NCBI GenBank assembly: GCA_028583605.1
Contig: CM053327.1
Span: forward strand, 16,851,629-16,915,628
DNA from: Dastarcus helophoroides
Lineage: Eukaryota; Arthropoda; Insecta; Coleoptera; Bothrideridae
Direction of reading: 5' to 3'
Length of the DNA: 64,000 nucleotides
The notes below the pieces were generated by a model that was not told where the DNA came from, searched no databases, and saw only the letters and a list, made by a program, of their open reading frames with translations. The stretch's first letter is position 1. Every line of letters starts with the position of its first letter. This document shows, in pieces, positions 34,371 to 45,250 of this stretch. The position numbers were made by a program, and so were the translations under genes.

Positions 34371-35658
34371 CCAGGCAACCAAAAAAGTTCGTGAGGTTTT
34401 GAAGGTTAAGAAATAGTAACACAAAAATGGGTTTAACTTAGATTTATTCTAAAAAATAATCACCCTCAGCAAGTAGTACCCTTTCCCATCTAGGCTCAGG
34501 ATCATATATCCTATTTTTGTAAAAATTTTGCTTTTGGAAATTGAAGAAGTGTATCATTTCGTTTTCCAAAACCTCTCTATTTTCAAATCGCCGATTCCGC
34601 ATGTGGTTGTCCAAGGCCAAAAACAGGTGGTAGTCACTTGGGGCAAGGTCTGGTTAGTGCGGAGGGTGAGATAGAACTTCCCATTGTAGTCGCGCTATAG
34701 TTTCCTGCGTGATTCTTGCTGTGTATGGTCTTGCATTGTCCTGATGGAAGACAACACCTTTTCCGTTCCCCAAAGTAGGCTGTATTTGACTTAGGGCGAC
34801 CGCAACTCTGTTAAGCTGTGCTGAGTAGATTTCAGCAGTAATGGTTTGTCCACTTGGCAGAAGCTCATAGTAAACTATACCTGCTATAGTCCACCGTACA
34901 CATAACAGAATCTTTTGTTGGTGAAAGTTTGGTTTAGCAGTCAACGGCAACGGATCTTTACTGGATAGCCAATGATATGAGCGCTTATTGTTGAAGTACA
35001 TAATCCATTTTTCATCACACGTTAACATCCGGTCAAAAAACGACATTAAGTTGTGGCGGGAAAGCAATGAAGAACAGATTGTTAAGCGCTGTGATTTGTT
35101 CGTTTCACTCAATTCATGTGGTATCCATTTGCTTAACTTCCATCGTTTCCCAAGCAGGTGCAAATGTATGCGAATAGTTTCATCACTCACATTGAATTTT
35201 AAGGCAAGAGCTTGACATGTCTGACTTGAATGCTGCTCGATCGCCAGCTTGATATCGTCGTTGTTGATCGTTGATGGTCTTCCATGGGGAGGTTCATCTT
35301 CCAGATATTCATCTCCAGAGGCAAATTTCTTAAACCACTTCTGACCCGTCCGTTCAGCTACAGCACCTTCCCCTAAAAGCAGCGCATATCTTACGACAAG
35401 CTTCTGCAGCCTTGGTACCAAGTTTGAATTCATAAAGTAAACAAGCACGAATTATTGTATTTGACACGGCCATACTCTAGTAAAGATTTTGCACTTTAAT
35501 TTAAAGTAATCTAACTTATCAAATACACTGAATTATACTCCTTGACATAGGTTTTAACGTATACTCAAAATTACCCCACCACTACATCCTGTTTGCTGAA
35601 TATAACTCGTAGAAGTAGGCAATAAAGAAAAACCGCACGAACTTTATTGGTTGCCTGC
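34371..35658 (-). mobile_element. Full-length mariner transposon
   Basis: A 1288-bp element flanked by TA (34369-34370 and 35659-35660). Inverted ends share CAGGCAACCAA followed by AAAGTTCGTG. Length, TA target and the transposase inside match mariner. It sits in the 22.5-kb RhoGEF intron, opposite to the gene. Confidence 0.95.
34444..35448 (-). pseudogene. Mariner transposase, nearly intact, one premature stop
   Basis: This enzyme cuts and rejoins transposon ends at TA sites. A single minus-strand frame of 335 codons covers almost the usual mariner length (~345), with an ATG at 35433. N-terminal helix-turn-helix residues include 'GEGAVAERTGQKWFKKFASG' and 'LEDEPPHGRPSTINNDD'. The catalytic DDE/D domain shows 'TCDEKWIMYFNNKRSYHW' (first Asp), 'VVFHQDNARPYTARITQE' (second Asp) and 'DLAPSDYHLFLALDNHM' (third Asp, giving a D,D34D-like spacing). 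The only in-frame defect is a TAA at 34654-34656, just before the third catalytic block, so the encoded protein lacks its third Asp. The first ~25 residues look shortened compared with family members. The frame ends with '..EGDYFLE' and TAA at 34444-34446. The single defect suggests a recent loss of function. Confidence 0.93.
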
Positions 35659-35660
35659 TA

Positions 35661-36186
35661 TTTACATCATTGAATTAGTTATTTTTTATAGTATCAACTA
35701 CCCTATTATCATGCGTATGTATAAAAAAATATGACACTCATTAATTTTGAATTTTTAAATGATGTCCCGCAATTTGAAAATGTCACCCTTAGATCCAACC
35801 CCATTCGACTGACAGTTACAAGCCCTAAGTATTAGGAGATAGGAACTTGTGTATGTGTGTCTATGAAATATTTTTTTACTTTTCTTCATTCATGATGTTC
35901 AAAACTATGTCTTGCTTAAAAAATACACCCATTTTAAAAAAATGAGCTAAGTGACCAAAAAGTATATTTTTGGTTTGAAATTCTCAGAGCGCAGATAGTT
36001 TTAAAAGAAAGATATTTGATTTCTACTCTGTGCCAAAAAGTAGAAGAAATTTAATTCGAAATTTTGAAAATTGACCATTTTTTGTGCGCCGAGATAGAGT
36101 TTGTTCATATAAGGACGTGCTCGGTAAAAATTACCTGTTTACTTTTTCATTTTACCACCCATTACATTTCTTTTATTTATTTCTAG
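35661..36186. other. Intronic DNA, no gene recognised
   Basis: No feature apart from the polypyrimidine tract and TTTCTAG acceptor at its right end. Confidence 0.6.
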
Positions 36187-36472
36187 GCTGATTTAAAACA
36201 GAGGGCATATAGGCACCAACAAGTTAGAAGAACCCGCTCCGACCTGGGTGGCCAGAGGCTACTACATTGGGACCAGAGGTCCTCATATAGGCGCATGATG
36301 TCTTCTCCTGCTCCGTTGAGAGGCAGACCTCAAAGCCCTCGCAAAAAACCACCCGATACTCCCGGGGAAGTCCAGCTGCGAAATACTAGCAGAAGAGGAC
36401 AACTTAGAAGATCTCTTAGTCAACCCATAGATATAGACAAGTTATCACCTCTCATGAGAGCCAAGACATCAG
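36187..36472 (+). CDS. RhoGEF gene, internal coding exon (Arg/Ser-rich linker before SH3)
   Basis: Bounded by TATTTCTAG| and TCAG|GTAAAT, 286 nt, entering in phase 0 and leaving in phase 1, which matches both neighbours. The product begins ADLKQRAYRHQQVRRTRSDL and continues with a Pro/Arg/Ser-rich stretch ('LRGRPQSPRKKPPDTPGE', 'RRGQLRRSLSQPIDIDKLSP'). No folded domain is evident. The RxxS and PxSP-like sites are the kind used for phosphorylation or 14-3-3 binding, which is inference. In this family the N-terminal region often restrains the GEF domain. Confidence 0.85.
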
Positions 36473-38804
36473 GTAAATATTATAAAACCATATTGTACAG
36501 GGTGTCTCAGTCATAAAGTCATTAATTTTGAAGGAAGATCAGAAAAATATGTATAATATGGATATTAAATAAGATTTTTTCAAGTGAAGTGTATTTACGC
36601 TGAGAAAAAATATTTTCAAAGCGGCTTTGATTTTGCTAGACAACGCGACAGCAGCGGCAAAACTTGCAACAGGTAATCGAGTGAAACAAAACATTGTTTA
36701 GATTATGCCTGAAATTAAAAGCATGCAAATCAAGTGATATTTTTGGCTCCGAAATCCTTGAGCAGGGGAGACAGAGAAAAGTTGGGCAGTAGGGAGGCAT
36801 GTTCATACCCAGAAACTAGTTATCCCTTTATAGATCCAAATCTATTGCAGGTTTTTATTGTTTTTTAGGTAGTAGTTTCGTTTGTTCGCTGGCAACACAT
36901 CTCATCCATTTGTCCCTCTAGTTGTCAAAGTTACATGCTAACTGTGATTATATGCGTTCCAAATTTATTATTTAGTGATAATTTCGAAATTCATTTACAA
37001 GAAACCTACAAGCATTTATGTGTTTTTTATGCATTTCCTGACCTTCCTGTTGACCGGTAAATCACGCCAAAAATTTCACCAGAAACTCAAGAATAAAAAT
37101 TATTTTAAAAAATTTGCAGTGGGAGGAATGAGCAGTTTATTTTTTGACAGATTTGACAAGTTCAATACACGCGCCAATTTATTAAGTACAAAGAGGGAGA
37201 AGGGAGAAACTAAATTAATAAATCAAATCTCCCAAAAAATGACTAGGATGAAGCAGGCGGATAATTTATAGGTTCAAGGAAGATCAAAAATACATTTTTC
37301 TATCCTAAAATAAATGAGATAGTAGTAGATTGAAAACCAAGTTCCCAAAATAAAAACATGCAATAAAACAAGACGTGCAAGGTTCAAGTCACGGATTATA
37401 GAATAAGGATAGTGCACGCCCTGTATTGGCCAATGAATAGAAGTTTGACCAAAATGCGTCTAGAAAGTGGAGTAACTTCAACTATTTCTATTCTCTCTCC
37501 CTGTTGAAAGTTATTTGTCAATTGTCATGTATGGGGGCGCAAGCGTTGATCAATCAACGGCTCAAAATATCCACCTGAAACATTTTTAGATTTTCCCTAC
37601 TTCATCTTTTTCGTAAAAAATACGAATAAACTTACCAAGAAATTATATTAAATGAAATCGGCAAGTTTTGACATTTATGAACAATTGTTTAGTAGCCACA
37701 TTTATTTACTTTGTTCCTCATTGATAATAGTAGAATTCCATTACTCCTGATATCATGAGAAGGTACTACCTACTCTCTAAACCCTTTTTCCACACCGTGC
37801 ACATTTATTCTATAATCCGTGCTCTAAATATGCTATATGATAAACCCTTATAGATCATAAGTTATGATTCATTATATGGGTTATGACTCATAATTAATCT
37901 TAAATAAGTAAAAACGACAATTTAGTTAAAGTGTTCAAACCACCCTACCATTGGGCACATTTGATATATTTCAGAAATCCTCTTATAACTGTGGGATGAT
38001 TGCAAATTATAAATTGTGCTTTGCTACAATTACATCCAAATGTATACGCTACTGATCTAAAAATTAACTATTTCATTATGTAAGAAAGACAACTTTTTAT
38101 TACGTCTTGTATAAAAAAAGTGCTCATATCTCCCCTAAATTGTTAGCGATAACGAATTAATTTTAAAGGAAAGTTAATGTAAAATCGCGAACTATGCAGC
38201 GTATTTTAGAAATATTATAAAATGGCTAATACTTGATGAATATTGTCTGTCGACCATTACAAACGTTTTGAATTTTATGAATCATCTTTTTTTCGATATA
38301 GACACCACAACCCTCATATAATTCGAAAGTGCACTGTAGCTACCCAAAGAAAAGCGAACTGTTAGAAAGTTCCGTCATTGACACATTTTTTATAAACAAT
38401 AACTAAACTGCCAACAAATATTCAATATGCTCCGAAATTAAATAACCCGTCTGCTTAAGGGTTGTACATGAATGTTATGAATACGTTATTTATATTTAAG
38501 AATTCCTGTTGTAAATGTAAAATTGATGCAGGTATTTACCTTTCCTGTACAGCTGCTAATGTGTTGACCTATGAAGTCGTAAACAATGTTTTATTAAACA
38601 GTTTGTTCCAAATCTGTATCGCCTTGTTGGAAGAAGTTTACGATTCGATTTGCGCTTCTTTTAAAAAATACAACATTCTTTTCGATTTTCTATCTTTCTT
38701 AATCGTTCCAAATAAGTGGTTAAATTTAATTACATTTTATCTGACACATCCTGTATATGAAATTAAAATGGCACTTCATATTAATTATTGTATTTATATT
38801 CAAG
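36473..38804. other. RhoGEF intron between 36472 and 38805
   Basis: 2.3-kb intron. It contains one MITE (37390-37821). The remaining sequence shows no exon; the open frame running into the next exon from 38462 is intronic and unlike any protein I know. Confidence 0.6.
37390..37821 (+). mobile_element. CACGGATTATAG MITE (hAT-type), copy c
   Basis: 432 bp with inverted ends CACGGATTATAGAATAAGG and the right-hand counterpart ending TTCTATAATCCGTG. 'agtgcacg' is present at both inner edges. The interior matches copy a inverted. Flanking 8-mers (GTTCAAGT and CTCTAAAT) match poorly, so the target duplication has decayed or the copy was rearranged. Confidence 0.85.
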
Positions 38805-39854
38805 GTTTAAGACTGGGCGGTAATGTGTTAAGTGAGGATGAGCACGACAATCGGTTGGGAACATCTGATGATGAAATGATGTCTGATTCGGAATCGTCAG
38901 TCACGTCACTATCAGAACGTAAAAAATCTTTGGAATTGGCAATGGACGAAGAAATGGTTATTTTAGCAGAAGCTGTTTTTGACCATGTCGCGATTGAATC
39001 CGAAGAACTTGCAGTTTAGAGCCGGTGATGTTATTGAAGTTTTGGAAACTGCCAACAGAGACTGGTGGTGGGGCTCCACTAATGGAAAATCGGGTTGGTT
39101 TCCTGCTCATTTTGTTCGATTGAGGGTAAGCCAAGAGGACACCGTTGAAGACTGTCTAGCTGCCATGGCCTCTGGTCACTCGGTTTCTTCACAAATTCGG
39201 AGAAGAACTAGTATATCATTATTATCTAACGATCAAGTGCGAACAAGTGTTGTGCGTGAGTTGGTGCATACTGAAAGAGACTTTGTTAAAGTTCTACAAG
39301 ATGTCGCTGAAGGTTATATCGCAGAGTGTCGAAAACGAAAGGATATGTTTTCGGATGAACAAATTAGTACGATATTTATTAACTTAGAAGATATTTTGTC
39401 CTTCCAGTCTGGGTTTCTTAGAGATTTAGAAAACTGCATCGATTGGGATGCTCCTTATAAAAGCTGTGTGGGTAGCTGCTTCCTCAAACATCAAAGTGGT
39501 TTCAAAATGTACTCTGATTATTGCAACAGTCATCCCATGGCTACGGTGCTGCTGCAGGAACTCTATCAGTTTAACAGCTATAGCAAATTTTTTGAAGCTT
39601 GCAGATTAATGAGGGGATTGATTGAAATACCATTGGATGGTTACCTGCTGACTCCAGTTCAAAGGATTTGCAAATATCCTTTACAGTTAGCAGAGCTGCT
39701 CAAGTATACGAAAATGGATCATCCTGATTATAATGACATCAAAGAAGCCTTAGAAGCAATGAGAGGTGTAGCGGTCCACATAAACGAACGCAAACGGAGA
39801 ATGGAAAGTTTAGAGAAACTTGCCGCTTGGCAGCTGAGAGTTGAAGGCTGGGAG
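38805..39854 (+). CDS. RhoGEF gene, SH3 + DH exon (Asef/SPATA13/collybistin type), frame-broken as written
   Basis: This large exon (TTCAAG|GT..GAG|GTAATA) encodes an acidic lead ('LSEDEHDNRLGTSDDEMM'), an SH3 domain (~38967-39129: 'AEAVFDHVAIESEEL', 'FRAGDVIEVLETANRDWWWG', 'GWFPAHFVRLRV') and a DH domain (~39237-39800). The DH domain starts 'VRELVHTERDFVKVLQDVAE' and has the conserved 'LLTPVQRICKYPLQLAELLK' helix. DH domains swap GDP for GTP on Rho-family GTPases. The SH3-DH-PH order and the sequence are those of Asef (ARHGEF4), SPATA13 and collybistin (ARHGEF9), which act on Cdc42/Rac at membranes or synapses. One surplus base near 39008 splits the SH3: frame 1 stops at TAG 39017-39019 while SH3/DH continue in frame 2. 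It may be an assembly indel, a true mutation or, less likely, a +1 frameshift site. Confidence 0.93.
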
Positions 39855-40386
39855 GTAATAAAAAAGACTTTACTATGCTCCTTTCAAATGCACTAATTGT
39901 ATGCGGTATATTTAGAATAGTTAAATGTAATATGACAGCGAAATAATTCATGCATATCAAAGCTAATTTTTAACTTTAATTACCTCATAATTCAGAAACT
40001 ATGTTCAATAAAAATAGTTCTATGATATTTTTATATTATGAATCTGTAAAATGACTTCAGTAGAAACAATAGATAAGCATTTAAAAAAAATGATTAGGGT
40101 TGACATAATAATAATAAAAAAGTGCTGGGGTTTGGTGAAATTCACATTATTATGTTCCTCAGATATATTGTTAACAGCCTAAATAATTCAACAAGAATCT
40201 AAAATTAAATTAAAGGAAAAAAAAAGCCTTTCTAAGAATTTTCTTTCAATGGGGTAGCTTTAATAAACTATAATTCATTAAAAAAAGCATTTTTGGTGTT
40301 TTTTTTATTAACTACTAAAACATCAAGCAAGAGGTTTTGAATATTATGGAGATATCAGTTTATGTTTTTTCTTTGATATATTGCAG
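39855..40386. other. RhoGEF intron
   Basis: 532-nt intron, phase 0, ending TATTGCAG. No other feature. Confidence 0.8.
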
Positions 40387-40515
40387 GGAGAAGACTTAAT
40401 TGAGCAAAGCTCACAATTAATCTATCAAGGAGATGCAATCAGAGTTACGACGGGAATGTGGACTAACAATATTACCATATTTCTTTTTGATCACCAAGTC
40501 GTCTATTGCAAAAAG
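40387..40515 (+). CDS. RhoGEF gene, PH-domain exon 1
   Basis: 129 nt (43 codons), phase 0 at both ends, acceptor TTGCAG and donor AAG|GTATGA. The product 'GEDLIEQSSQLIYQGDAIRV' then 'TIFLFDHQVVYCKK' is the first strands of the PH domain that follows DH in this family. There the motif is FLFDHQL-x-x-CKK, so it is nearly identical. The PH domain positions the GEF at phosphoinositide-containing membrane and contacts the DH core. Confidence 0.92.
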
Positions 40516-41551
40516 GTATGATATTTTTAGTTTAATTAACTATATTTGAGACTATTTACTGCACTGCAAGATTTACGCTGTAACTTAATTTAACAGGAAA
40601 ATATTACAATGAGAATTTCAAAAATAGGATTTGCTGGTTTTTTTTAATAGAAATAAGGGTTTATATTCAATACCATTTTAAAATCGTCAAATCTCTATCA
40701 TTACATTAAATTTTCTTTTTCAAAACAGATCTTTATTAAAGTACTTTTATTATTTATCCTTTAATTAGAATTTCGCTTATAACAACCTGGTTTCTTCAGT
40801 CCCTTGAGATTCCTTATAAGTGGACATCACTGTAGCTTAATACTCGAAGATTCAAAAGTATATTTTCCGAAGACCCTCACAAACATCTTTAGTTGTGAAG
40901 GAATCAGCTTATGCTGACGAAACTTTTAATATGTTGTCTACCTGACGAATCATCTTTTTTTCTTCATAAATGTCACAATTGTACAACCTTCAAATAGTTC
41001 GGTATCGGTCTTGAAAAATTAAACTCTAGGAGTACCCTAAAAAGTTAAGTTTTGGGCTCATGTTACCAAATTCCATCTTTGGGACATTTTTTCATAATCG
41101 AGAAACTAACTGCCCACAAATATCTATATGATCTGAACTGATAAAGTGATATTGAAACGCGGCGCATTGAATCACCTGAAATGTGTACTTTGATTTACGC
41201 TCTAACATAAGTTTAATCGTTAACTGAATATATCAACGGTTTAATTTATAAGTTTATTCATGGGCACAATCACCAAAAATATAAACATGTAGAATCTTTA
41301 TATGTATCAACATATAGACAGATATAATTTTTGAAAGATATTCTTCCTTGATGTGTTGACAAAATTAGTTGTGCTGTGAAGCTCTTCTGCTTTGATTTTG
41401 TGTTAAAGTAATTTCCTTACATAGTCTTATCAAGAAGAAAAGTTCTCATAATGTGACTGATCATGAAAGCCTTTGTTACCATAGCATTCTTGAAATTTTG
41501 TATAGGTATAAATTTATAAGTCGGTTTATATATTTATATTTCATTCCACAG
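40516..41551. other. RhoGEF intron
   Basis: About 1.0 kb, AT-rich, acceptor CATTCCACAG. No other feature recognised. Confidence 0.75.
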
Positions 41552-41637
41552 GACATCTTGAAAAGAAACACATATGTCTACAAAGGAAGAATTTGTCTAG
41601 ATACGAGCGAAATTATTGATGTACCAGACTGGCAAAG
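41552..41637 (+). CDS. RhoGEF gene, PH-domain exon 2
   Basis: 86 nt encoding 'DILKRNTYVYKGRICLDTSE' and 'IIDVPDWQ', matching the family pattern D-L-x-R-R-x-x-x-Y-K-G-R-x-x-x-D-x-x-E-x-x-D. It enters in phase 0 and, with the only good donor (AAAG|GTAATC), leaves in phase 2. The most obvious next acceptor (TTTTTTAG, 42059-42060) would then give a stop straight after the junction, see the next exon. Confidence 0.88.
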
Positions 41638-42043
41638 GTAATCATTTTCGATTGTTTTTAGCAATAGTTAAATACAAAGCTTCTATGTCCCTTTTCTGCA
41701 ATGACTACAATTGAAAATAGTAAGACCGATTTGTTTTCCTTAACCTCATCAGTATGGTGTGATCTTTGTATGTATTATATTTAAGTGGCTGACTAATTAA
41801 TATAAGTTGAAAATGTTTACAGTAACTCTACCGTACTGATGAGACCAAGGAATCACTATATGGTTAGTGGTTGTAAATATTTTCAACTTTTAGCGCGTTA
41901 GACCGTTTCATTACAGAACGTTCAATAGACATTGTTGGTTAAATTTAACATACAAAACACACATCATACCGATGCTGCTTGTATTTAATACAAAAACGTT
42001 GATGACCTTAGTTACATCGTACATATGTATAATCTGGTTGTAG
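41638..42043. other. RhoGEF intron
   Basis: About 0.4 kb. No other feature recognised. Confidence 0.7.
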
Positions 42044-42300
42044 CAGCTTATATTTTTTAGATAATCACCTTGGTGTCACCGTAAGGCATGCCATCAAACT
42101 CTACAGTTGTCTTCGTGAAAAGTGGTTACTATTTTGCTGTCGATCAGTAACCGAAAAACAAAGGTGGCTCATGGCATTCGCAGAAGAAAGAAAATTAGTC
42201 GCCCAAGATAAAACCGACGGTTTAGAATTTCCTTCTTCAGCAAGGCAACTTGCGCGTATATCCGCTAGATGTCAAAGAAGGCCTCCAAGAAAACCAAGAA
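42044..42300 (+). CDS. RhoGEF gene, PH-domain exon 3 and post-PH helix
   Basis: From 42063 on, the frame reads 'NHLGVTVRHAIKLYSCLREK', 'WLLFCCRSVTEKQRWLMAFA' and 'EERKLVAQDKTDGLEFP'. These are the last PH strands and the C-terminal helix (W-L-x-A-F-A-x-E-R), as in collybistin and Asef. The donor is AAGAA|GTATAAC. The start is uncertain. AG at 42059-42060 has the best pyrimidine tract but breaks the frame by one base. Acceptors at 42042-42043 or 42045-42046 keep it, adding a few residues ('SLYFLD'), so I placed the start at 42044. Either an alternative acceptor is used or a base is wrong in this stretch. Confidence 0.85.
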
Positions 42301-42357
42301 GTATAACATTAATTTTTAAAGAGATAAGTTTACCTAAACATACTTTCTCATTTTTAG

Positions 42358-42509
42358 GTAATAAAAATTATAAACATGGTCCAACATATATGGGATCAAC
42401 ATTCAACCTCAATTCAAATCATTCTAATTCATTGGGTAGAAAAGTTGGCACATGGTTTACATTTGGAGGGATCAGAAAAGCGCGCCACCAACATCGTGAT
42501 GTTTCCTGA
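42358..42509 (+). CDS. RhoGEF gene, last coding exon
   Basis: Acceptor CATTTTTAG, entering in phase 1 as required, and a TGA at 42507-42509. The product contains 'NYKHGPTYMGSTFNLNSNHS' and ends 'SLGRKVGTWFTFGGIRK' plus a short basic tail. A similar short Trp/Phe-containing basic C-terminus closes Asef-type proteins. The preceding intron (42301-42357) is only 57 nt, a multiple of three and open in frame, so its retention would insert 19 residues without a stop. Confidence 0.8.
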
Positions 42510-43755
42510 GATAAGACCACTTTACTGTAACACAACAGACTGCTGTACAGATCTAACCCCAGTGTATAGAACAGAAATAGTGCCAAATTTAGATTTTTTG
42601 CTAGTAATGATCTGTTGGATTACAGTAACGTTTTATTGTTGTACTTTGTTGTTGATACTAATTTGCAATATTGACTGTACATATATTGTTATTTTACCCG
42701 GAGGTGGTGAAATTGGGTTACAATACCATAGAGATTGTTGATTTTAATTATTATGAAACGAAATTTAGAATGCTGTGAAAAATAGTGCAAAACCAGCATT
42801 TGCTGTTAAATTTACATTATTTTTCAATATTGTAATATTGGAGCTGTGCATTGTTAGAAGTGTTGGCAACGAATATTTGATAGAAGTTTTAACATATCGT
42901 AGGTACCCAATTTTTCCTCGGCTGTCCACTCCTAGTGATAAAAGGCTACTGCCGATTGTGCTGTGCTACTAAAATTGTAAAATAAGGGCCTATCTTGTAC
43001 ATATTAGAATACAGTTGGGGGCCCTAATTTTATGTACTTTTCTTCAAGTAGTTGACCTCTGGTACTGACTGATCATTTTTGTAATTCAACTTATTATACA
43101 TACCACTATTTTGCCATTGACTATAACCTTTTGTAATATTTACAATAATCCAAATAACAAAGCAATGTTGCACAGGGTATAAGAAAAATGAATAGGCACA
43201 AGCCATTTTGAGGAGATTCCTGTTTAGATAAGGACCAAATTATAATAATCAGTCATATTTGTTTTAAATATCTTTTGTATTATTTGTTATCTAAGTCTCA
43301 CTTACGAATGTTTTACTTAAAACTAATTTTATTATGTATTCTTTTAATTAAAAAAATGATTTTTTTATGTTGATTTTGTTCTCTCTTGCCTTCTAAAACA
43401 ATTAATTTTTTAACAAGTTAAATAACTTAAATTTAAATTTTTTATCTGAAAATATTAAGTCTTATTGTTGCCTATCTATATATCTATTATTTTTAATACT
43501 TTACCTTTCATACAGTCGCTAAAATTCAATCACATTACTCAGAATTTTCACTACTTGTAGGTAAATGTACTAGACATATAATAGTTGATTGTTAAAAAAT
43601 GATAGATGAAAATTGTGTTCTGATATTTTTTTACATGGGAATGTAATGGTACATTTGTTGATGAAGTAGATTCAAATTTTTGAAGCTAAAATTTTTACAA
43701 CATTAATGAACAAAAGTGATGTTCATGGACAAATAAAATGGTTGTTTTGTTTTAA
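42510..43755 (+). other. Probable 3' UTR of the RhoGEF gene
   Basis: Non-coding sequence follows the stop. An AATAAA at 43732-43737 is a candidate poly(A) signal; another AATAAA is near 43861. The 3' end itself cannot be fixed from sequence alone. Open frames here (such as 42376-42741) overlap the last exon out of frame and are not supported. Confidence 0.4.
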
Positions 43756-43991
43756 TAATGGCAGAAAAAAATTCTAAACTTAACTTGAAAAATGTGACAT
43801 TTAATTGTCTATATTTTTCCAGAAACTTTATTGCTACTTCTGATAATTGGTAAATGTAATTAATAAATTGGTCATAAATATAAGTATTAAAATGTTCACT
43901 AGATTAAATGTTTGGAATGTTATTTTCTAACTGCATTGACATCATTTTAAATAAGAATGAATTTATATCATTTATTCATTCATATATCTAC

Positions 43992-45242
43992 CAGTGGCGG
44001 CTAGTGCTAAGGTTTGCAGGTTTGCACAACCTCCAAAAAAACGCTGGGATAAAAAAGAAAGTAAATTGTTCTTTGTGTTGTTTATTTTATTTATTGATAA
44101 CAGATTTATAGCTACCAAATTAACCAAACATACTAATGACTATAGCGGATTCCGCCGATTCATAAGCGTTTGACGACATTGTTGGGTCCATGGTTTGCAA
44201 GGTTTGCAGGCTAGACTGCAAACTTTGCTTTACACATATGCACCTGCGCCTTAACTCTTATTCTGTTCGCTTAAAATACTTGCCCATAAGCAAGCATTAG
44301 GTTGCACTTGTGGATGCAAACCAAATATCGATACACTATTATAATCTGTTATCGGTCAATGTTGCCAGTCTTGAAACGCAAATAAAAATGAATTCGGTGC
44401 AAAGTTTAATTGCGCAGCCATTCTCTAACCGACCTGTATCAAAAAAAAAACTAGAAATTAAACGACATGAATGACCTATACATGACTTAAATATTGTGCA
44501 GATGGTGTTTTGTAAAAAGCCAAGTTTTAACAGAAGTAGTTCGCGAAGCTAAAGAAGTACCTATGCGACATTGTTATCTGCTAAGCTAAAGAACGAATTA
44601 GCTTCACTGGCCATTTAATTGCAGCAACTTTAGTTTTTTTTTTTTTTGAAAAGTTTAACCAATTTTAAAGAGACCACTATCCATTTTTTAATTTATAAAA
44701 ACTTAGCACTGAACTAACTGTAATCTACGAAAAAGAAAAGTTTAAATCTGCTTTTGATTTATTTGTACTCTATAACATTATTTCAGAAAACAGTGAGCTT
44801 AGTGAAACTCTAAATCTTTTTAAAATCCTGATAACTATCCCAATGGCTTCTGCTGATGCAGAATGGTGCTTCTTCAGTCTGGAAAGAATAAATACTTTAA
44901 AAAAAAATTGATTATGCCAGGAAAGGTTGTCCTCATTAACGATGTCTTCAAGGAAAAGGACTTAATCCAAGAAATACTCGATTTCAGTAAAAATTTATTG
45001 ATAAATTTGCAGCTGCCAAAGATCGTCTATCGTATGCACTTTCTCTTCTTTTTCTTTCTGTTTTTTTGCGAATATAAAAAAAGGGGAATTTTAGCAATAT
45101 ACTATATATGTACAAGATACATCAATTTAAAATCCTAAATATCTCCTAATTCCTCAAGCTTAATTTAAAATTTCCAGTTTCGGCACATTTTTGCAAATGT
45201 CTCTTTGCAACCCCCAAATTTTATTAGCACCAGCCGCCACTG
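43992..45242 (+). mobile_element. hAT transposon with decayed transposase end
   Basis: 1251 bp with inverted ends CAGTGGCGGCTAGTGCTAA and its counterpart ending CAGCCGCCACTG. It is flanked by a perfect 8-bp duplication ATATCTAC (43984-43991 and 45243-45250). On the + strand, near 44790-45040, the remnant of the hAT C-terminal dimerisation region is visible: 'FKILITIPMASADAEWCFFS', then 'LERINTL' and a frame-broken continuation. This is the conserved 'P..SA.AER.FS.L..IK' block, of the ZMYM1-like type. Internally deleted and inactive. Confidence 0.93.
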
Positions 45243-45250
45243 ATATCTAC

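Noticed and set aside
38462..38804. Open frame running directly into the SH3 exon as extra N-terminal coding sequence
   Set aside because: A good acceptor at 38804 in the right phase, AT-rich composition and no resemblance to any protein indicate intron.
42376..42741. 121-codon frame overlapping the last RhoGEF exon
   Set aside because: It is out of frame with the C-terminus that matches the family and is open by chance.
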